Shown piece by piece: positions 20,446-33,510 of a stretch of DNA of 64,000 nt (position 1 is its first letter; each line of letters begins with the position of its first letter). This DNA is from Neobacillus cucumis (GTDB lineage: Bacteria; Bacillota; Bacilli; Bacillales_B; DSM-18226): NCBI RefSeq assembly GCF_016107705.1, contig NZ_JAEHGC010000001.1, positions 620,001 to 684,000 of the forward strand, given 5' to 3'. Under the pieces are notes generated by a model. The model saw only the letters and a list, made by a program, of their open reading frames with translations, was not told the DNA's origin and searched no databases. A program made the position numbers and the translations under genes.

Positions 20446-21372
20446 ATGCTATACATCATATTATTTGTTCTTTGTATTTTATTATTTATATTTGGAATGA
20501 CTATTATAAGGTTTGGATTATTTAATTTATCTGCAGAAAAATTGAGGACATGGCTGATAAAATTAACGAGTACCCCATTAAAAGGAATGGTAACCGGGAC
20601 ATTTATCACAGCACTGCTCCAAAGCAGCTCCGCTGTAATGGTCATCACAATTGGATTGATTTCAGCTAGAATTATGACCTTCCCGCAATCGATTGGAATT
20701 ATTTTAGGAACAAATATTGGAACAACCTTTAAGACAGAGTTAATTACTTTCGATATAGATGCTATTTTAGCACCATTAGCTATTTTGGGTGCCTTTCTAA
20801 TCATTCTTAAAAATCGAAAGGCGAGAAGTATCGGAATGCTCTTATTTGGAATTGCCTCTGTATTCACGGCAATGAAAGGATTCGAATTATTAGCACATCC
20901 TTTAACATCGCTGAGCTATATAAATAAATTTATTCTATCGATTAATGACCATATTTTCCTCAGCCTGCTAACAGGAACAATCATTACAGCAATTATACAA
21001 TCAAGCACCGCCATGACCGGGATTGCAATGGGATTTTTAACGGCTGGACTTCTTCAGCTTGATGCAGGCATTGCCATCATGCTTGGGGCAAATATTGGGA
21101 CATGTATTACAGCAATCATCGCCTCCATCGGCGGGGGAAAAGAGTCCAGGCTAGCGGCATATGCCCATGTATGGCTGAATGTCTTTGGGGTTGCATTTTT
21201 TATCCCGCTCATCCCCTATCTATCCGAACATGCAGAGTTGCTGGCCAGCCATAAAGATGTACAACTTGCACATATAAGCGTGATCTTTAATGTGGCTACT
21301 TCCATTATTGTTTTACCGTTTGCTACAAAATTTGGAGAAATGATTTTATATTTACATGGAAAAAAAGCTTAA
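20446..21372 (+). CDS. yqeW: Na/Pi cotransporter family protein (YqeW)
   Basis: A 308-residue membrane protein with about eight helices and the duplicated Na/Pi-cotransporter signature: QSSSAVMVITIG in the first half and QSSTAMTGIAMG in the second, each followed by GTNIGT or GANIGT. It likely moves phosphate with Na+. Length equals B. subtilis YqeW (about 307 aa), and it lies next to rpsU as there. The start has GAGGGGGCC upstream. It is divergent from rpsU; no clear promoter was identified (a TTGACA at 20351 has a poor -10). Confidence 0.9.
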   Translation: MLYIILFVLCILLFIFGMTIIRFGLFNLSAEKLRTWLIKLTSTPLKGMVTGTFITALLQSSSAVMVITIGLISARIMTFPQSIGIILGTNIGTTFKTELITFDIDAILAPLAILGAFLIILKNRKARSIGMLLFGIASVFTAMKGFELLAHPLTSLSYINKFILSINDHIFLSLLTGTIITAIIQSSTAMTGIAMGFLTAGLLQLDAGIAIMLGANIGTCITAIIASIGGGKESRLAAYAHVWLNVFGVAFFIPLIPYLSEHAELLASHKDVQLAHISVIFNVATSIIVLPFATKFGEMILYLHGKKA

Positions 21373-21398
21373 AAAAGACGGCCTTGGCCGTCTTTTTT
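21371..21398. terminator. Bidirectional terminator between yqeW and deoC
   Basis: A perfect palindrome (AAAAAAGACGGCC / GGCCGTCTTTTTT) gives a GC stem with T-runs on both strands. It serves the convergent genes yqeW and deoC. Confidence 0.95.
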
Positions 21399-22071
21399 AA
21401 TAGGAACTCGTTACAGTTAGCCCTTTAAGAATCGCAACACCTGAGCTCGCTCCAATTCTTGTTGCACCCGCCTCAATCATTTTAAGGGCATCCTCAGTGC
21501 TTCTAACCCCTCCGGATGCTTTTACACCCAGTTCCGGACCAACAGCCTGCCTCATCAGCGCAATATCTTCTTTTGTAGCCCCACCGGAAGAAAAACCTGT
21601 TGAGGTTTTTACAAAGTCAGCACCAGCTTGAACGGCAAGCTGGCATGCGCGAATCTTCTCTTCCTGAGTTAAAAGACTTGTTTCAATGATTACCTTAGTT
21701 AACGCCCTTGCTTCTGCAGCTTCCACAACAGCCCGGATATCACTTTCCACTAATTGGTCGTTACGGTCCTTTAATGCCCCAATATTAATAACCATATCAA
21801 CTTCATCAGCACCGTTGTCAATTGCATTTTTTGTTTCAAAGGCCTTTGTTTCGGATGTTGTTGCTCCTAATGGAAAACCAATCACTGTACAAACCTTAAC
21901 ATCACTTCCATTTAATAAATCACGACAAGTTTTTACCCATGCAGGATTCACGCAAACGGAAAAGAATTGAAACTCTTTTGCCTCTTGGCAAAGAGTTTCA
22001 ATTTGTTGCCTGGTTGCATCCGGTTTTAACAAAGTATGATCAATCATTGCAGCGATCTTGACAGTTGTCAT
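21397..22071 (-). CDS. deoC: Deoxyribose-phosphate aldolase
   Basis: DeoC splits 2-deoxyribose-5-phosphate into glyceraldehyde-3-phosphate and acetaldehyde in nucleoside catabolism. The 224 residues form a TIM barrel; the Schiff-base lysine lies in [15 protein letters not shown], and the second lysine in [11 protein letters not shown]. The ATG at 22071 has AAGGGAG upstream, and the family N-terminus is [14 protein letters not shown]. It is single, away from the nucleoside operon (pdp, nupC) it often joins in B. subtilis. Confidence 0.96.
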   Translation of the reverse strand: MTTVKIAAMIDHTLLKPDATRQQIETLCQEAKEFQFFSVCVNPAWVKTCRDLLNGSDVKVCTVIGFPLGATTSETKAFETKNAIDNGADEVDMVINIGALKDRNDQLVESDIRAVVEAAEARALTKVIIETSLLTQEEKIRACQLAVQAGADFVKTSTGFSSGGATKEDIALMRQAVGPELGVKASGGVRSTEDALKMIEAGATRIGASSGVAILKGLTVTSSY

Positions 22072-22156
22072 TTGTTTGCTCCCTTCACGATTCAATGGAT
22101 ATGGCGAAGTAAAAAGAAATCTGCTGCTGAATATAGGATACCCCTTTCAAAGAAAA

Positions 22157-22179
22157 AAGGACCCGAATATAGGGTCCTT
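22157..22179 (-). terminator. mtaB (hrcA operon) terminator
   Basis: AAGGACCC pairs with GGGTCCTT around a short loop, with a T-run following on the minus strand. It closes the hrcA-to-mtaB cluster. Confidence 0.9.
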
Positions 22180-23545
22180 ACATGGCAGCTTCTTCTTCTA
22201 TAAACAATTCTTTTACCGGAGTATCTTCTACAATCCGAACGAATTGGCCTTGATTATAAGGGTATCCGGCTTTCGTAATTTTCACTTTTACAATTTTTCC
22301 AACCATTTCTTCTGTTGCCGGAAGTACAACTTTTAAATAATTATCTGTATATCCAACATATAAACCGGAATTTGGTTCATCTTTAAATTCTTCTTCCGGT
22401 ATGACCTCAAGAACATCGTCTTCAAATTGTGAAGCATATTCTTTCGCCAATTGATCGGAAAGAGTAATCAGACGGTGAACCCGCTCATTTTTAACTTCCT
22501 CATCGACTTGATCTTCCATTCGCGCCGCAGGAGTACCAGTCCTTTTAGAATACGGGAAAACATGGAGTTCAGAAAATTTATGCTCCTTAATAAAATGATA
22601 CGTTTCCATAAACTCTTCCTCTGTTTCACCCGGGAAACCAACAATTACATCGGATGTAACAGCTAGACCTGGAAGTACTTCCTTTAAACGATCCAATCTT
22701 TCAGCGAAAAATTCCATCGTATATTTCCGGCGCATCCGCTTCAAGACCGTATTCGATCCGGACTGAATCGGAATATGCAAATGGCGGACAATAATATTTG
22801 AATGTTTAATGACTTCAATGACTTCGTCAGTGATCTGACTTGCCTCAATCGAAGAAATACGAAGGCGTTTTAATCCTCTCACCTGTGCTTCTAAATCACG
22901 AAGGAGCGCTGCAAGGTTATAATCCTTCATGTCTTCTCCGTAACCGCCGGTATGAATACCTGTCAACACGATTTCTTTATAGCCGGCATCCACAAGCTGC
23001 TGCGCCTGATGAATGACCTCTTTTGGATCACGTGATCTCATTAAGCCGCGTGCCCATGGAATAATACAGAAGGTACAGAAATTATTGCAGCCTTCTTGGA
23101 TTTTTAGCGAAGCGCGTGTTCGATCTGTGAATGAAGGTACATCTAGTTCCTCATAAACACGGCTTTTCATAATGTTCCCTACGCCATTAATTGGTTGACG
23201 CTCTTTTTTATACTGCTCGATAAAACCAAGCATTTTAATCCGGTCCTGTGTTCCCACGACAATATCCACCCCGGGAATAGCCATAATTTCTGCCGGGGAT
23301 GTTTGTGCATAACAACCGGTGACACAAATAACGGCATCCGGATTTTTCCTTACAGCTCTTCTGATTACTTGTCGACTTTTTTTATCACCCGTGTTTGTTA
23401 CCGTACAAGTGTTAATCACATATACATCGGAAATCGCTTCGAAATCGACCCGTTCGTAGCCTTCTTGTTTAAATAACTGCCAAATGGCCTCAGTTTCATA
23501 ATGATTTACCTTACATCCAAGTGTATGAAACGCGACTGTTGCCAT
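22178..23545 (-). CDS. mtaB: tRNA N6-threonylcarbamoyladenosine(37) methylthiotransferase MtaB
   Basis: This radical-SAM enzyme converts t6A37 to ms2t6A37 in tRNAs reading ANN codons. The 455 residues show the N-terminal UPF0004 cysteines (TLGCKVN, NTCTVTN, VTGCYAQ), the radical-SAM CxxxCxxC in EGCNNFCTFCIIP (about 150-165), and a C-terminal TRAM domain. Six bases separate it from rsmE, so it is the last gene of the dnaK cluster, as in B. subtilis (yqeV). Confidence 0.96.
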   Translation of the reverse strand: MATVAFHTLGCKVNHYETEAIWQLFKQEGYERVDFEAISDVYVINTCTVTNTGDKKSRQVIRRAVRKNPDAVICVTGCYAQTSPAEIMAIPGVDIVVGTQDRIKMLGFIEQYKKERQPINGVGNIMKSRVYEELDVPSFTDRTRASLKIQEGCNNFCTFCIIPWARGLMRSRDPKEVIHQAQQLVDAGYKEIVLTGIHTGGYGEDMKDYNLAALLRDLEAQVRGLKRLRISSIEASQITDEVIEVIKHSNIIVRHLHIPIQSGSNTVLKRMRRKYTMEFFAERLDRLKEVLPGLAVTSDVIVGFPGETEEEFMETYHFIKEHKFSELHVFPYSKRTGTPAARMEDQVDEEVKNERVHRLITLSDQLAKEYASQFEDDVLEVIPEEEFKDEPNSGLYVGYTDNYLKVVLPATEEMVGKIVKVKITKAGYPYNQGQFVRIVEDTPVKELFIEEEAAM

Positions 23546-23551
23546 TAGAAC

Positions 23552-24301
23552 TCACCTCATTAATTCAAAATGATAGGAAATCGCCGCAATTGAATATAAG
23601 GGCGCCGTTTCCGTTCGTAAAATTCGCGGACCCAATCCGCAAATAGAAAAACCATTTTCTTTTAAAAGCCGAACCTCTTCCTCCGTTAATCCGCCTTCCG
23701 GTCCAAAAACCAATAAAAGTGATTGACCATTTTCCATTTTTGTAAGAGTGGAGGAGAAAATTGAAGTTTCCCCGCTTCGGCTTTCCTCCTCATATGCAAC
23801 TAATTTATAGTCAAAGTTTTTGCTATCCGCAAGCAAATTTTTAAAGCTCACCAAGTTGGATACTTCTGGTAAAATAGCACGATGGGATTGTTCCGCAGCT
23901 TCTTTAGCAATCTTTTGCCATCTCTCTATTTTTTTCGCTGCTTTTTTTTCATCCCATTTTACAACGGACCTTGCGGCTGAAAAAGGCATAAATTTATGGG
24001 CACCAAGTTCAGTACCCTTTTGAATAATCCACTCCAGCTTGTCTCCTTTTGGCAGACCGCTGGCGATTGTAATAGAAATCGGAAGCTCAGAATTTTCTTC
24101 TTTCCATTGTACAACGTCTGCAACGACTTGTTCATCGGTAATTTCTGCAATTTCACATACAGCCGTTTTTCCCTGCGGGTCCACACACATGAGTTGATCA
24201 CCAATATGCATGCGCATGACCTTTAAAATATGATGTCGATCATCGGAATCAATCAAAAAACGATTTCCGTTTGCTCGGTCTTTAACAAAGTAGCGTTGCA
24301 C
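23552..24301 (-). CDS. rsmE: 16S rRNA (uracil(1498)-N3)-methyltransferase RsmE
   Basis: RsmE methylates U1498 of 16S rRNA. The 249-residue SPOUT protein has a PUA-like N-terminus and the knot motifs FGPEGGLTEEE and LGPRILRTETAPLY. The GTG at 24301 has AGAGGGTG upstream and gives the family start VQRYFV; the eight preceding codons also stay open from an ATG. It lies between prmA and mtaB. Confidence 0.95.
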   Translation of the reverse strand: MQRYFVKDRANGNRFLIDSDDRHHILKVMRMHIGDQLMCVDPQGKTAVCEIAEITDEQVVADVVQWKEENSELPISITIASGLPKGDKLEWIIQKGTELGAHKFMPFSAARSVVKWDEKKAAKKIERWQKIAKEAAEQSHRAILPEVSNLVSFKNLLADSKNFDYKLVAYEEESRSGETSIFSSTLTKMENGQSLLLVFGPEGGLTEEEVRLLKENGFSICGLGPRILRTETAPLYSIAAISYHFELMR

Positions 24302-24376
24302 ACGATGCACCCTCTTTAAAAACATTTTACTCTTTATTTTACTAAAAAAAAATTGATTATTAAAGCCATGAAATTA

Positions 24377-24402
24377 AAAAAAGGAGTCTAAGCTCCTTTT
24401 TT
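24377..24402 (-). terminator. Terminator after prmA
   Basis: AAAAGGAG pairs with CTCCTTTT over a 6-nt loop with a T-run on the minus strand. It lies inside the dnaK-mtaB cluster, so rsmE-mtaB either use read-through or a separate promoter. Confidence 0.75.
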
Positions 24403-24407
24403 ATCCA

Positions 24408-25349
24408 TTATACCCTTCTAGCAATTAGCGCAACCCAATCTTCCATTAATATCGTTTCTGTTATTTCAAAGCCAGATTCAACAAGGGCCTCTTTTACCTG
24501 GTCCTTCTTTTGCTGAATGATGCCGGATGCGATAAAGCACCCGCCTGGTTTTAAGACCTTTGCCACATCATCGGTAAACCTTAAAATCACTTCAGCTAAA
24601 ATATTAGCCACAACGACATCTGCAGAAGTCTCTTCCACACCATCAAGTAAATTATTTTGCGAAATGGTTACAGCCTCACTCACCTTATTCAGCTTGATAT
24701 TCAATTTAGCTTGGGTAACTGCGACTTCATCAAGATCGTAAGCCCTCACGTCAAGAGCACCGAGCATGGCTGCAGCGATACTTAATACGCCGGAACCCGT
24801 ACCAACATCAATTACTCTGTCGCCGCGCTTAACGGTTCTTTCTAGAGCCTGTATACACATAACGGTTGTCGGGTGTGTTCCCGTTCCAAATGCCATCCCA
24901 GGGTCCAATTCAATGATTAGTTCATCACTGCTCACCGGTGTGTAAATTTCCCATGTTGGAACAATCGTGAATTTCTCAGAAATTTTTACTGGATTATAAT
25001 ACTTCTTCCAGGCGGTTGCCCATTCTTCTTCATTCACTTCACTGATGGTCACCTTATTTAGGCCAATATCAATATTATAAATAATCAAATTATTGATTGA
25101 TTCCTTGATGGCATCCACCGTTTCCCCTAAAAAACTATTTACAGGTAAATATGCTTTGACAATTACCCCTTCCTCAGGATAATCATCGGGATTAAGTTGG
25201 TAGATTTCCCCGAATTGGTCTTCCCTCTCCTTTGTCAGCTCAAATGGATCTTCAATGACTACACCGCTCGCTCCGGCCTCATGCAAAATATGAGAAATAG
25301 GTTCGACTGCCTCATTTGTTGTATGGATACTAATTTCGGACCATTTCAT
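24408..25349 (-). CDS. prmA: Ribosomal protein L11 methyltransferase
   Basis: PrmA trimethylates ribosomal protein L11. The 313 residues have a substrate-binding N-terminal domain (about 1-120) and a class I methyltransferase domain with motif [16 protein letters not shown] and the catalytic-loop VVANILAEV. It follows dnaJ with a 17-bp gap, the usual dnaJ-prmA arrangement. Confidence 0.96.
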   Translation of the reverse strand: MKWSEISIHTTNEAVEPISHILHEAGASGVVIEDPFELTKEREDQFGEIYQLNPDDYPEEGVIVKAYLPVNSFLGETVDAIKESINNLIIYNIDIGLNKVTISEVNEEEWATAWKKYYNPVKISEKFTIVPTWEIYTPVSSDELIIELDPGMAFGTGTHPTTVMCIQALERTVKRGDRVIDVGTGSGVLSIAAAMLGALDVRAYDLDEVAVTQAKLNIKLNKVSEAVTISQNNLLDGVEETSADVVVANILAEVILRFTDDVAKVLKPGGCFIASGIIQQKKDQVKEALVESGFEITETILMEDWVALIARRV

Positions 25350-25366
25350 ACTACCAACTCCAATCC

Positions 25367-26494
25367 TTACTCACCTTTAAAGGCACGTTTTACTTTAGAG
25401 AAAAAACTTTCTTCATGTTCACCGATTGGTGAATTTCCACTAATATCAGCAAACTCGCGAAGAAGCTGCTTTTGCTTATCATTCAACTTGGTCGGCGTAA
25501 TGATTTTGACAATGATATGTTGATCACCGACACCATAGCCGCGAACATTTGGAACACCTTTTCCTTTTAAGCGGAACTGGGTTCCTGTTTGAGTTCCTGC
25601 AGGCACTTTTAGCTTAACCTTGCCATGCAGGGTAGGTACTTCAATTTCATCCCCCAATGTTGCTTGAACAAAGGTGATTGGCATCTCACAATAAATGTCA
25701 TCGCCATCTCTTTCAAAAAACTCATGGTCACGCACATGGAAAACTACATAAAGATCTCCTGCTGGACCTCCATTAATACCCGCTTCTCCTTGACCAGCCA
25801 TCCTTAATTGTTGGCCATCATCAATACCAGCAGGGATTTTTACATGGATTTTTTTCCGTTTTTTCACTTTTCCTGTTCCGCCGCAGGTCGAACATTTATT
25901 TTTAATTTCCTTCCCCGTTCCATTACAATAATGACATGTCCGGCGATTAACAATCCGGCCGAACGGAGTATTCTGTTCAACATTTAATTGACCTGTTCCA
26001 TGACAATGGTTACATGTCTCCGGCTTTGTTCCCGGCTTAGCACCGGAACCGCTGCAGGTTCCACACGTTTCCTCGCGGGGAATTTCAATATCGGTTTCTT
26101 TACCAAACGCTGCTTCCTCAAAAGTTACCGTCATCGTGTACTGAAGGTCAGCACCCTGCCTTGGAGCATTTGGATCCCTTCTTCTAGAACCGCCGCCGCC
26201 AAAGAACGTATTAAAGATATCCTCAAATCCGCCAAAGCCGCCTCCGAAATCAGCTCCGCCGCCAAATCCTTGATTTGGATCAGTATGGCCGAATTGATCA
26301 TAGTGCGCCTTTTTTTGATCATCACTTAATACTTCATAAGCTTCAGCTATTTCCTTAAATTTATCCGCTGCATCCGGCTCTTTATTAATATCTGGATGAT
26401 ATTTTTTGGAGAGCTTACGGTAAGCTTTTTTTATTTCATCCTTTGAAGCGCTCTTACTAACTCCCAGCACCTCATAGTAATCCCGTTTACTCAT
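25367..26494 (-). CDS. dnaJ: Chaperone protein DnaJ
   Basis: DnaJ delivers substrates to DnaK and stimulates its ATPase. The 375 residues contain the J domain with HPD ([10 protein letters not shown]), a Gly/Phe-rich region (about 75-110), four zinc repeats ([32 protein letters not shown]) and the C-terminal substrate domains. The ATG at 26494 has GGGAGTGG six bases upstream; eight in-frame codons before it are not conserved. Confidence 0.98.
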   Translation of the reverse strand: MSKRDYYEVLGVSKSASKDEIKKAYRKLSKKYHPDINKEPDAADKFKEIAEAYEVLSDDQKKAHYDQFGHTDPNQGFGGGADFGGGFGGFEDIFNTFFGGGGSRRRDPNAPRQGADLQYTMTVTFEEAAFGKETDIEIPREETCGTCSGSGAKPGTKPETCNHCHGTGQLNVEQNTPFGRIVNRRTCHYCNGTGKEIKNKCSTCGGTGKVKKRKKIHVKIPAGIDDGQQLRMAGQGEAGINGGPAGDLYVVFHVRDHEFFERDGDDIYCEMPITFVQATLGDEIEVPTLHGKVKLKVPAGTQTGTQFRLKGKGVPNVRGYGVGDQHIIVKIITPTKLNDKQKQLLREFADISGNSPIGEHEESFFSKVKRAFKGE

Positions 26495-26591
26495 GATTAC
26501 CACTCCCGAATCATTCACATAAAGATTATTTTAACACTCTAAAGATTTATATTGCAAGAATAAAAAGCTTAATGTCCATATAATAAATAAT

Positions 26592-26634
26592 CAAAGAAAA
26601 AGCCAAAGCCGCTAGACTGACTTTGACCTTTTCC
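26592..26634 (-). terminator. Weak terminator between dnaK and dnaJ
   Basis: GGTCAAAGTC pairs with GGCTTTGGCT using G-U pairs, followed by a short T-run on the minus strand. It probably lowers, rather than blocks, transcription into dnaJ. A similar dnaK-dnaJ hairpin is not recalled with certainty. Confidence 0.55.
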
Positions 26635-26653
26635 ATATGTTCTCTTTCAATTG

Positions 26654-28498
<1,845 letters not shown>

Positions 28499-28516
28499 CT
28501 AAAATAATATGTAGGC

Positions 28517-29116
28517 TTATTGATTTACCTTTACCATTGATGCGCGAATCACTCGGTCTTTTAATAAATAACCTTTTTGGAATTCTTCAATGATAATATT
28601 TGAACCATAGTTTTCGTTTGATTCCTGCATCACAGCCTGATGCAAATGTGGATTGAACTCTTTTTCAACCGTTTCAATTGGTTCCACGCCTTCTTTTTTC
28701 AAGGCGTCCACTATACCGCGGTAAATCATATCCATACCTTGAAGCAGTGACTTTGCCTGTTCATTGTCCACTTCCACTTTCATGGCTCTTTCAAAATTAT
28801 CCAATGCAGGCAATAAATCAGTGATTAGCTTTTGTGCTCTATATTTTTCGCTCGCTTCTTGATCCAATCTAGAACGACGGCGGAAATTATCAAAATCAGC
28901 TTGAAGCCTTAGATAACGGTTATCAGCTTCATCTAATTTGTTTTTCAATCCCTCTATTTCCTTTAAAAGCTCCTGAACGGTAGTTTCATCTGTTGTACCT
29001 TCCTCAGCAAACACAGTCTCTGCTGTATTTTCCTCAGTAAGTTCTACCTTTTGATTTGCTTCTTGTGCCTGTTCAGCCATTTCTTCATTGATCGTATTTT
29101 GTTTCTCGTTAGTCAA
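28517..29116 (-). CDS. grpE: Nucleotide exchange factor GrpE
   Basis: GrpE exchanges ADP for ATP on DnaK. The 199 residues have an acidic disordered N-terminus, a long coiled coil (about 55-110, [19 protein letters not shown]) and the C-terminal beta domain ([25 protein letters not shown]). The TTG at 29116 is chosen because GGAGG lies eight bases upstream and the family starts there; two upstream ATGs put the SD inside the gene. Confidence 0.96.
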   Translation of the reverse strand: MTNEKQNTINEEMAEQAQEANQKVELTEENTAETVFAEEGTTDETTVQELLKEIEGLKNKLDEADNRYLRLQADFDNFRRRSRLDQEASEKYRAQKLITDLLPALDNFERAMKVEVDNEQAKSLLQGMDMIYRGIVDALKKEGVEPIETVEKEFNPHLHQAVMQESNENYGSNIIIEEFQKGYLLKDRVIRASMVKVNQ

Positions 29117-29224
29117 CTTACTCACCTCCCTTAAAGCATTTATCATCATTTATAAAAATATCCCAATTCATGGTAAGAGGGGCGAAACACTAGGAAATTT
29201 CACCCTTACTCAATATTACCAGTG

Positions 29225-30256
29225 CTAATTGTTTTGATACAGTTTCGTAAGGACTGAACTTAAATCCTTACTAAGTAACTGAAGCAAACTAATGACACGT
29301 GAGTATTCCATGCGGGTCGGGCCGAGAATGGCAATCGTCCCTAATTTTTCGGCCCCAACAGAGTAGGTAGCCGTTATCAGGCTGCAATTCTCCATTGCAC
29401 TAATTTCATTTTCACGACCGATTTTGACATTTAGCCCTTCTGATTCTTTTCTGATTAGGTTATAAAGCCATTCCTCCTGATCAATCATTGTCAACAACCC
29501 GCGAATTTTAGATAGATCGTGAAATTCAGGCTGACTTAACATATTGGTTTTACCGCCCAAGAAAAGTTTTTCATTCACAGGCATTTTCAAGGATTCAGTG
29601 ATGGTCTTCATCATAAAATCGTAATTATGAATATGCTGTTTCAGCAACAGGGCAACCTCTTTATAAATTTTACCGGTTAATTCCTCAAGAGGAACATTCG
29701 TCAGCCGTTCATTTAGAATGTTAACGGTTTTTTCTAAATCGCTCGCATCAACAGAAGGAGGCAAATAAAAAGTACGATTTTCTACATGACCTGTATCCGT
29801 AACAAAGATAGCAACAGCTGTTTCTTTATTTAATGGGATAATTTGAATCTTCCTAAGTTTATTAATACTTGCCGCCGGTCCTAGGACAATCGACGTATAA
29901 TTCGTTAATTCAGATAGGATTTTTGCAGATTTTTGAATAATTTTTTCAAACTCAAAAATTCTTTCTGCAAAAAGCGATTGAATAATGGAAACATCATGCT
30001 GATTTAACTTTTGTGGTGAAAGCAAATGATCAACATAATAACGATAACCTTTTTCTGATGGAACTCTGCCTGATGAAGTGTGAGTTTTTTCTAGAAAGCC
30101 TAAATCCTCAAGGTCAGCCATTTCATTCCGAACCGTTGCCGAACTAAACGAAATTTCTTCCTTCTTCGATAAACTTCTTGAGCCAACAGGTTGTGCAGAT
30201 CGAATAAAGTCATCAACAATCACCTTAAGAATTAACAATTGACGATCTGTTAACAC
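29225..30256 (-). CDS. hrcA: Heat-inducible transcription repressor HrcA
   Basis: HrcA binds CIRCE and represses the class I heat-shock genes. The 343 residues match B. subtilis in length: an N-terminal winged helix ([40 protein letters not shown]) and a GAF-like effector domain. The GTG at 30256 has AGAGGTG six bases before it; an ATG seven codons upstream is not conserved. CIRCE lies just upstream, so it represses its own operon. Confidence 0.97.
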   Translation of the reverse strand: MLTDRQLLILKVIVDDFIRSAQPVGSRSLSKKEEISFSSATVRNEMADLEDLGFLEKTHTSSGRVPSEKGYRYYVDHLLSPQKLNQHDVSIIQSLFAERIFEFEKIIQKSAKILSELTNYTSIVLGPAASINKLRKIQIIPLNKETAVAIFVTDTGHVENRTFYLPPSVDASDLEKTVNILNERLTNVPLEELTGKIYKEVALLLKQHIHNYDFMMKTITESLKMPVNEKLFLGGKTNMLSQPEFHDLSKIRGLLTMIDQEEWLYNLIRKESEGLNVKIGRENEISAMENCSLITATYSVGAEKLGTIAILGPTRMEYSRVISLLQLLSKDLSSVLTKLYQNN

Positions 30257-30270
30257 ACGCATCACCTCTG

Positions 30271-30297
30271 TTAGCACTCATAACCATCGAGTGCTAA
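30271..30297. promoter_or_regulatory. CIRCE operator (HrcA binding site)
   Basis: A perfect TTAGCACTC-N9-GAGTGCTAA. It lies between the promoter and the hrcA start and controls hrcA-grpE-dnaK-dnaJ. Confidence 0.98.
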
Positions 30298-30309
30298 TTC
30301 TACTAATAA

Positions 30310-30336
30310 ATTATCAAAAAGGGGGGAAGGTGTCAA
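30310..30336 (-). promoter_or_regulatory. Promoter of the hrcA-dnaK operon
   Basis: TTGACA (30331-30336) and GATAAT (30310-30315) on the minus strand are 15 bp apart, a short spacer, immediately upstream of CIRCE. Confidence 0.75.
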
Positions 30337-30364
30337 TCATTTGCAATCGAAAAGAAGAAACACC

Positions 30365-31510
30365 TTAGGGCTGAACAACTCCCAAGAATGATTGAAAAAC
30401 TTCATTTCCTAAAAAGCGCCCCTCTTTTGTTAAAAAGATATATTCATCGTTGATTTCCAGCCACTTTTTGTTTATTAAATCCTCTATTTCTTTCCGAAAC
30501 AACTCAAGAGGATTTTTTCCAAACTTGGATGTAAATTTAGGAATGGAAACACCTTCTGTTTTTCTTAAACCTAAAAACATTTCCTCTTCCATTTGTTCCG
30601 CAAAAGATACAGGATGTTCATCAATGACTGGAAGATTTCCATTGTTTATTTGATCGATATATTTTTTTAAGGGGCCAATGTTGGATCGTCTGAACCCATT
30701 TACATAACTGTGGGCTCCTGCTCCAAATCCATAATAATAGTCGTTATTCCAATAGGTAAGATTATGCCTGCTCTCATAGCCCGGAATTGAAAAATTGCTG
30801 ATTTCATATTGTTTAAAACCATGTTTGTCCATTTCCTCCATCATCAAATCATACATCGCAGCCTCCGTATCTTCCCCTGGGGTTGGCAGCTTGCCTTTTT
30901 TCAAAAGATTATAAAAAACAGTCTTCGGTTCAATGATTAAGGAGTAAGCAGAATAATGGGTAATATCTAAAGAAAATGCCTCCGTTAAAGTTTCTTTTAA
31001 ATCCATAATAGTCTGTGTCGGTAAGCTAAAAATTAGGTCAATGCTGATATTCTCAAAACCAACCTCTTTTGCATTTGCAACTGATTGGAAAACATCCTTT
31101 GCCTGATGTACTCTGCCGATTTTTTTTAACAGCTCATTATTAAAGGTTTGAACACCAAGGCTGATTCGATTAACCCCTGCATCTTTTAATATTTGTAATT
31201 TTTCCCTTGTTAAGTCCCCTGGATTCGCCTCAAAGGTGAACTCGTAATTTTCACCTATTGGCAGGTTCTGATTTATATTTTCACAAAAACGATAAAGTTG
31301 TTGCTCGTTTAATGAAGTCGGTGTCCCTCCACCAACAAAAATCGTGTCTATTTTTTTTGTTGGGAATTGTTCTACAGTCAAAATTATTTCTTTATTAAGG
31401 GCATCCAAATATCCATCAACCGGCTGACCTTTTAAAAACACTTTATTAAAATCACAATAATGACAGATATGCTCACAAAATGGGATATGAAGATAGGCTG
31501 CATTAATCAT
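30365..31510 (-). CDS. hemW: Radical SAM heme chaperone HemW
   Basis: HemW (formerly annotated as coproporphyrinogen oxidase HemN-like) inserts heme into target proteins. The 381 residues have the radical-SAM cysteines C12, C16 and C19 (CEHICHYCDF), the IFVGGGTPTSL motif and the HemN C-terminal domain. It lies between lepA and hrcA, as in B. subtilis. AGAAGGTG precedes the ATG. Confidence 0.95.
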   Translation of the reverse strand: MINAAYLHIPFCEHICHYCDFNKVFLKGQPVDGYLDALNKEIILTVEQFPTKKIDTIFVGGGTPTSLNEQQLYRFCENINQNLPIGENYEFTFEANPGDLTREKLQILKDAGVNRISLGVQTFNNELLKKIGRVHQAKDVFQSVANAKEVGFENISIDLIFSLPTQTIMDLKETLTEAFSLDITHYSAYSLIIEPKTVFYNLLKKGKLPTPGEDTEAAMYDLMMEEMDKHGFKQYEISNFSIPGYESRHNLTYWNNDYYYGFGAGAHSYVNGFRRSNIGPLKKYIDQINNGNLPVIDEHPVSFAEQMEEEMFLGLRKTEGVSIPKFTSKFGKNPLELFRKEIEDLINKKWLEINDEYIFLTKEGRFLGNEVFQSFLGVVQP

Positions 31511-31535
31511 TTTTTCACCTTCTATCTTAGTAACA

Positions 31536-31578
31536 AAAAGAGGTTAGACTTGCCTGATATCAGACAGATCCTAACCTC
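31536..31578 (-). terminator. lepA terminator
   Basis: A long stem (GAGGTTAG... with ...CTAACCTC, about 18 bp with a few wobbles) is followed by T-rich sequence on the minus strand, in the gap between lepA and hemW. Confidence 0.9.
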
Positions 31579-31586
31579 CCTTTCAT

Positions 31587-33422
31587 TTATTTTTTTGTAT
31601 TGTTGTCATCCATTTTTAATACCGCCATAAAGGCTTCCTGCGGTACTTCAACGGATCCAACCTGTTTCATTCGTTTTTTACCTTCTTTTTGTTTCTCTAG
31701 CAGCTTACGTTTACGAGAAATGTCGCCGCCATAACATTTTGCTAATACGTTTTTACGCATCGCTTTGATTGTGGAACGTGCAACAATTTTTTGACCAATT
31801 GCCGCTTGAATAGGCACTTCAAATTGCTGTCTTGGAATTAACTCCTTCAGCTTTTCAACAATAACTTTCCCACGTTCATAGGCAAAATCTTTATGGACGA
31901 TAAAGCTTAATGCATCGACTTTTTCCGTATTTAATAATATGTCCATTTTTACCAGACTGGATGGTTTATAACCAATCAGTTCATAATCGAAAGAAGCATA
32001 GCCCCGGGTACTTGATTTCAACTGGTCAAAGAAATCGTAAACAATTTCGGCCAATGGAATTTCATAAATGATGCTTACCCGATTTTCCCCCTGGTATTGC
32101 ATATCAACGAAAATTCCACGCTTTAACTGGCAAAGCTCCATAATAGCACCAACATAATCGTTCGGAGCCATCATCGTTGCTTTTACATACGGCTCCTCGA
32201 CGCGGTCAAGTTTTTGCGGTTCCGGCATGTTGGACGGATTATCTACATTCAATTGTGTTCCATCTGTCATATAAACATGATAGATAACACTCGGTGCAGT
32301 TGTGATCAAATCGATTTTAAATTCACGTTCAATCCGTTCCTGAATGATTTCCATATGAAGAAGTCCTAAGAAGCCGCAACGGAAGCCAAAGCCTAGAGCC
32401 TGTGAGGTTTCAGGTTCAAATTGCAGGGCTGAGTCATTCAATTGGAGCTTTTCAAGTGCTTCCCTTAGGTCATTAAATCTGGCTGTATCGATTGGATAAA
32501 GTCCACAATACACCATTGGATTTAGTTTACGATAACCTGGCAGCGGCTCAACAGCGCCATTTTTTGCATTTGTAATGGTATCTCCGACACGGGTGTCGCC
32601 AACATTTTTAATAGATGCAGTCAAAAAGCCGACATCCCCAACGGTTAATTCGTCCAGCATCATTGCCTTTGGAGTAAACACACCTACTTCATTTACTTCA
32701 AATTCTTTTCCAGTAGCCATCATTTTAATTTTATCGCCAACCTTGACGGATCCTTCTACCACACGAATATAGGCAACAACGCCGCGATAGGCATCATAAA
32801 GAGAGTCAAAAATCAGGGCTTTTAATGGAGCTTCAGGGTCTCCAGTAGGTGCTGGTACTGTTTTTACCACTTGTTCGAGGATTTCTTCGATTCCGATTCC
32901 GGCTTTTGCAGAAGCTAAAACAGCCTCAGATGCATCTAAGCCAATGACTTCTTCAATTTCATTGCGAACTCTTTCAGGCTCAGCGCTCGGTAAGTCAATT
33001 TTATTAATAACAGGTAAAATTTCAAGATTGTTATCCAAAGCAAGGTATACGTTTGCAAGTGTCTGTGCTTCAATTCCCTGGGCAGCATCAACGACTAATA
33101 CCGCGCCTTCACAGGCAGCAAGGCTTCTTGATACCTCATAGGTAAAGTCGACGTGTCCCGGTGTATCAATCAAATGGAAAATATATTCTTCTCCATCTTT
33201 TGCTTTGTATTTTAATTGTACAGCATTTAACTTTATCGTAATTCCGCGTTCACGCTCGAGGTCCATTGAATCTAAAAGCTGATCTTTCATTTCGCGGGAT
33301 GATAATGCATTCGTTTTTTCTAAAATTCGGTCTGCTAATGTTGATTTCCCGTGGTCAATATGGGCAATAATTGAAAAATTTCTAATCTTTGATTGTCGTT
33401 TGAGCTTGTCTTCTCTGTTCAT
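31587..33422 (-). CDS. lepA: Elongation factor 4 (LepA)
   Basis: LepA is a ribosomal GTPase that back-translocates or aids 30S assembly under stress. The 611 residues contain G1 [10 protein letters not shown]3 DTPGHVDF, G4 NKIDLP, then EF-G-like domains and the LepA-specific C-terminus ([20 protein letters not shown]). Length matches B. subtilis (612). The ATG has GGAGTG upstream. Confidence 0.98.
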   Translation of the reverse strand: MNREDKLKRQSKIRNFSIIAHIDHGKSTLADRILEKTNALSSREMKDQLLDSMDLERERGITIKLNAVQLKYKAKDGEEYIFHLIDTPGHVDFTYEVSRSLAACEGAVLVVDAAQGIEAQTLANVYLALDNNLEILPVINKIDLPSAEPERVRNEIEEVIGLDASEAVLASAKAGIGIEEILEQVVKTVPAPTGDPEAPLKALIFDSLYDAYRGVVAYIRVVEGSVKVGDKIKMMATGKEFEVNEVGVFTPKAMMLDELTVGDVGFLTASIKNVGDTRVGDTITNAKNGAVEPLPGYRKLNPMVYCGLYPIDTARFNDLREALEKLQLNDSALQFEPETSQALGFGFRCGFLGLLHMEIIQERIEREFKIDLITTAPSVIYHVYMTDGTQLNVDNPSNMPEPQKLDRVEEPYVKATMMAPNDYVGAIMELCQLKRGIFVDMQYQGENRVSIIYEIPLAEIVYDFFDQLKSSTRGYASFDYELIGYKPSSLVKMDILLNTEKVDALSFIVHKDFAYERGKVIVEKLKELIPRQQFEVPIQAAIGQKIVARSTIKAMRKNVLAKCYGGDISRKRKLLEKQKEGKKRMKQVGSVEVPQEAFMAVLKMDDNNTKK

Positions 33423-33510
33423 GGTCGTTCACTCCTACTATACTCGCACAAGTACACTATTTTTGATTATAGCAGTAGCATAATCAAGATTCAATGAAAA
33501 GTAAAAATAG

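Noticed and set aside
20376..20867. A 163-codon ORF on the minus strand over yqeW
   Set aside because: It is antisense to a clear Na/Pi cotransporter gene on the plus strand and has no family features.
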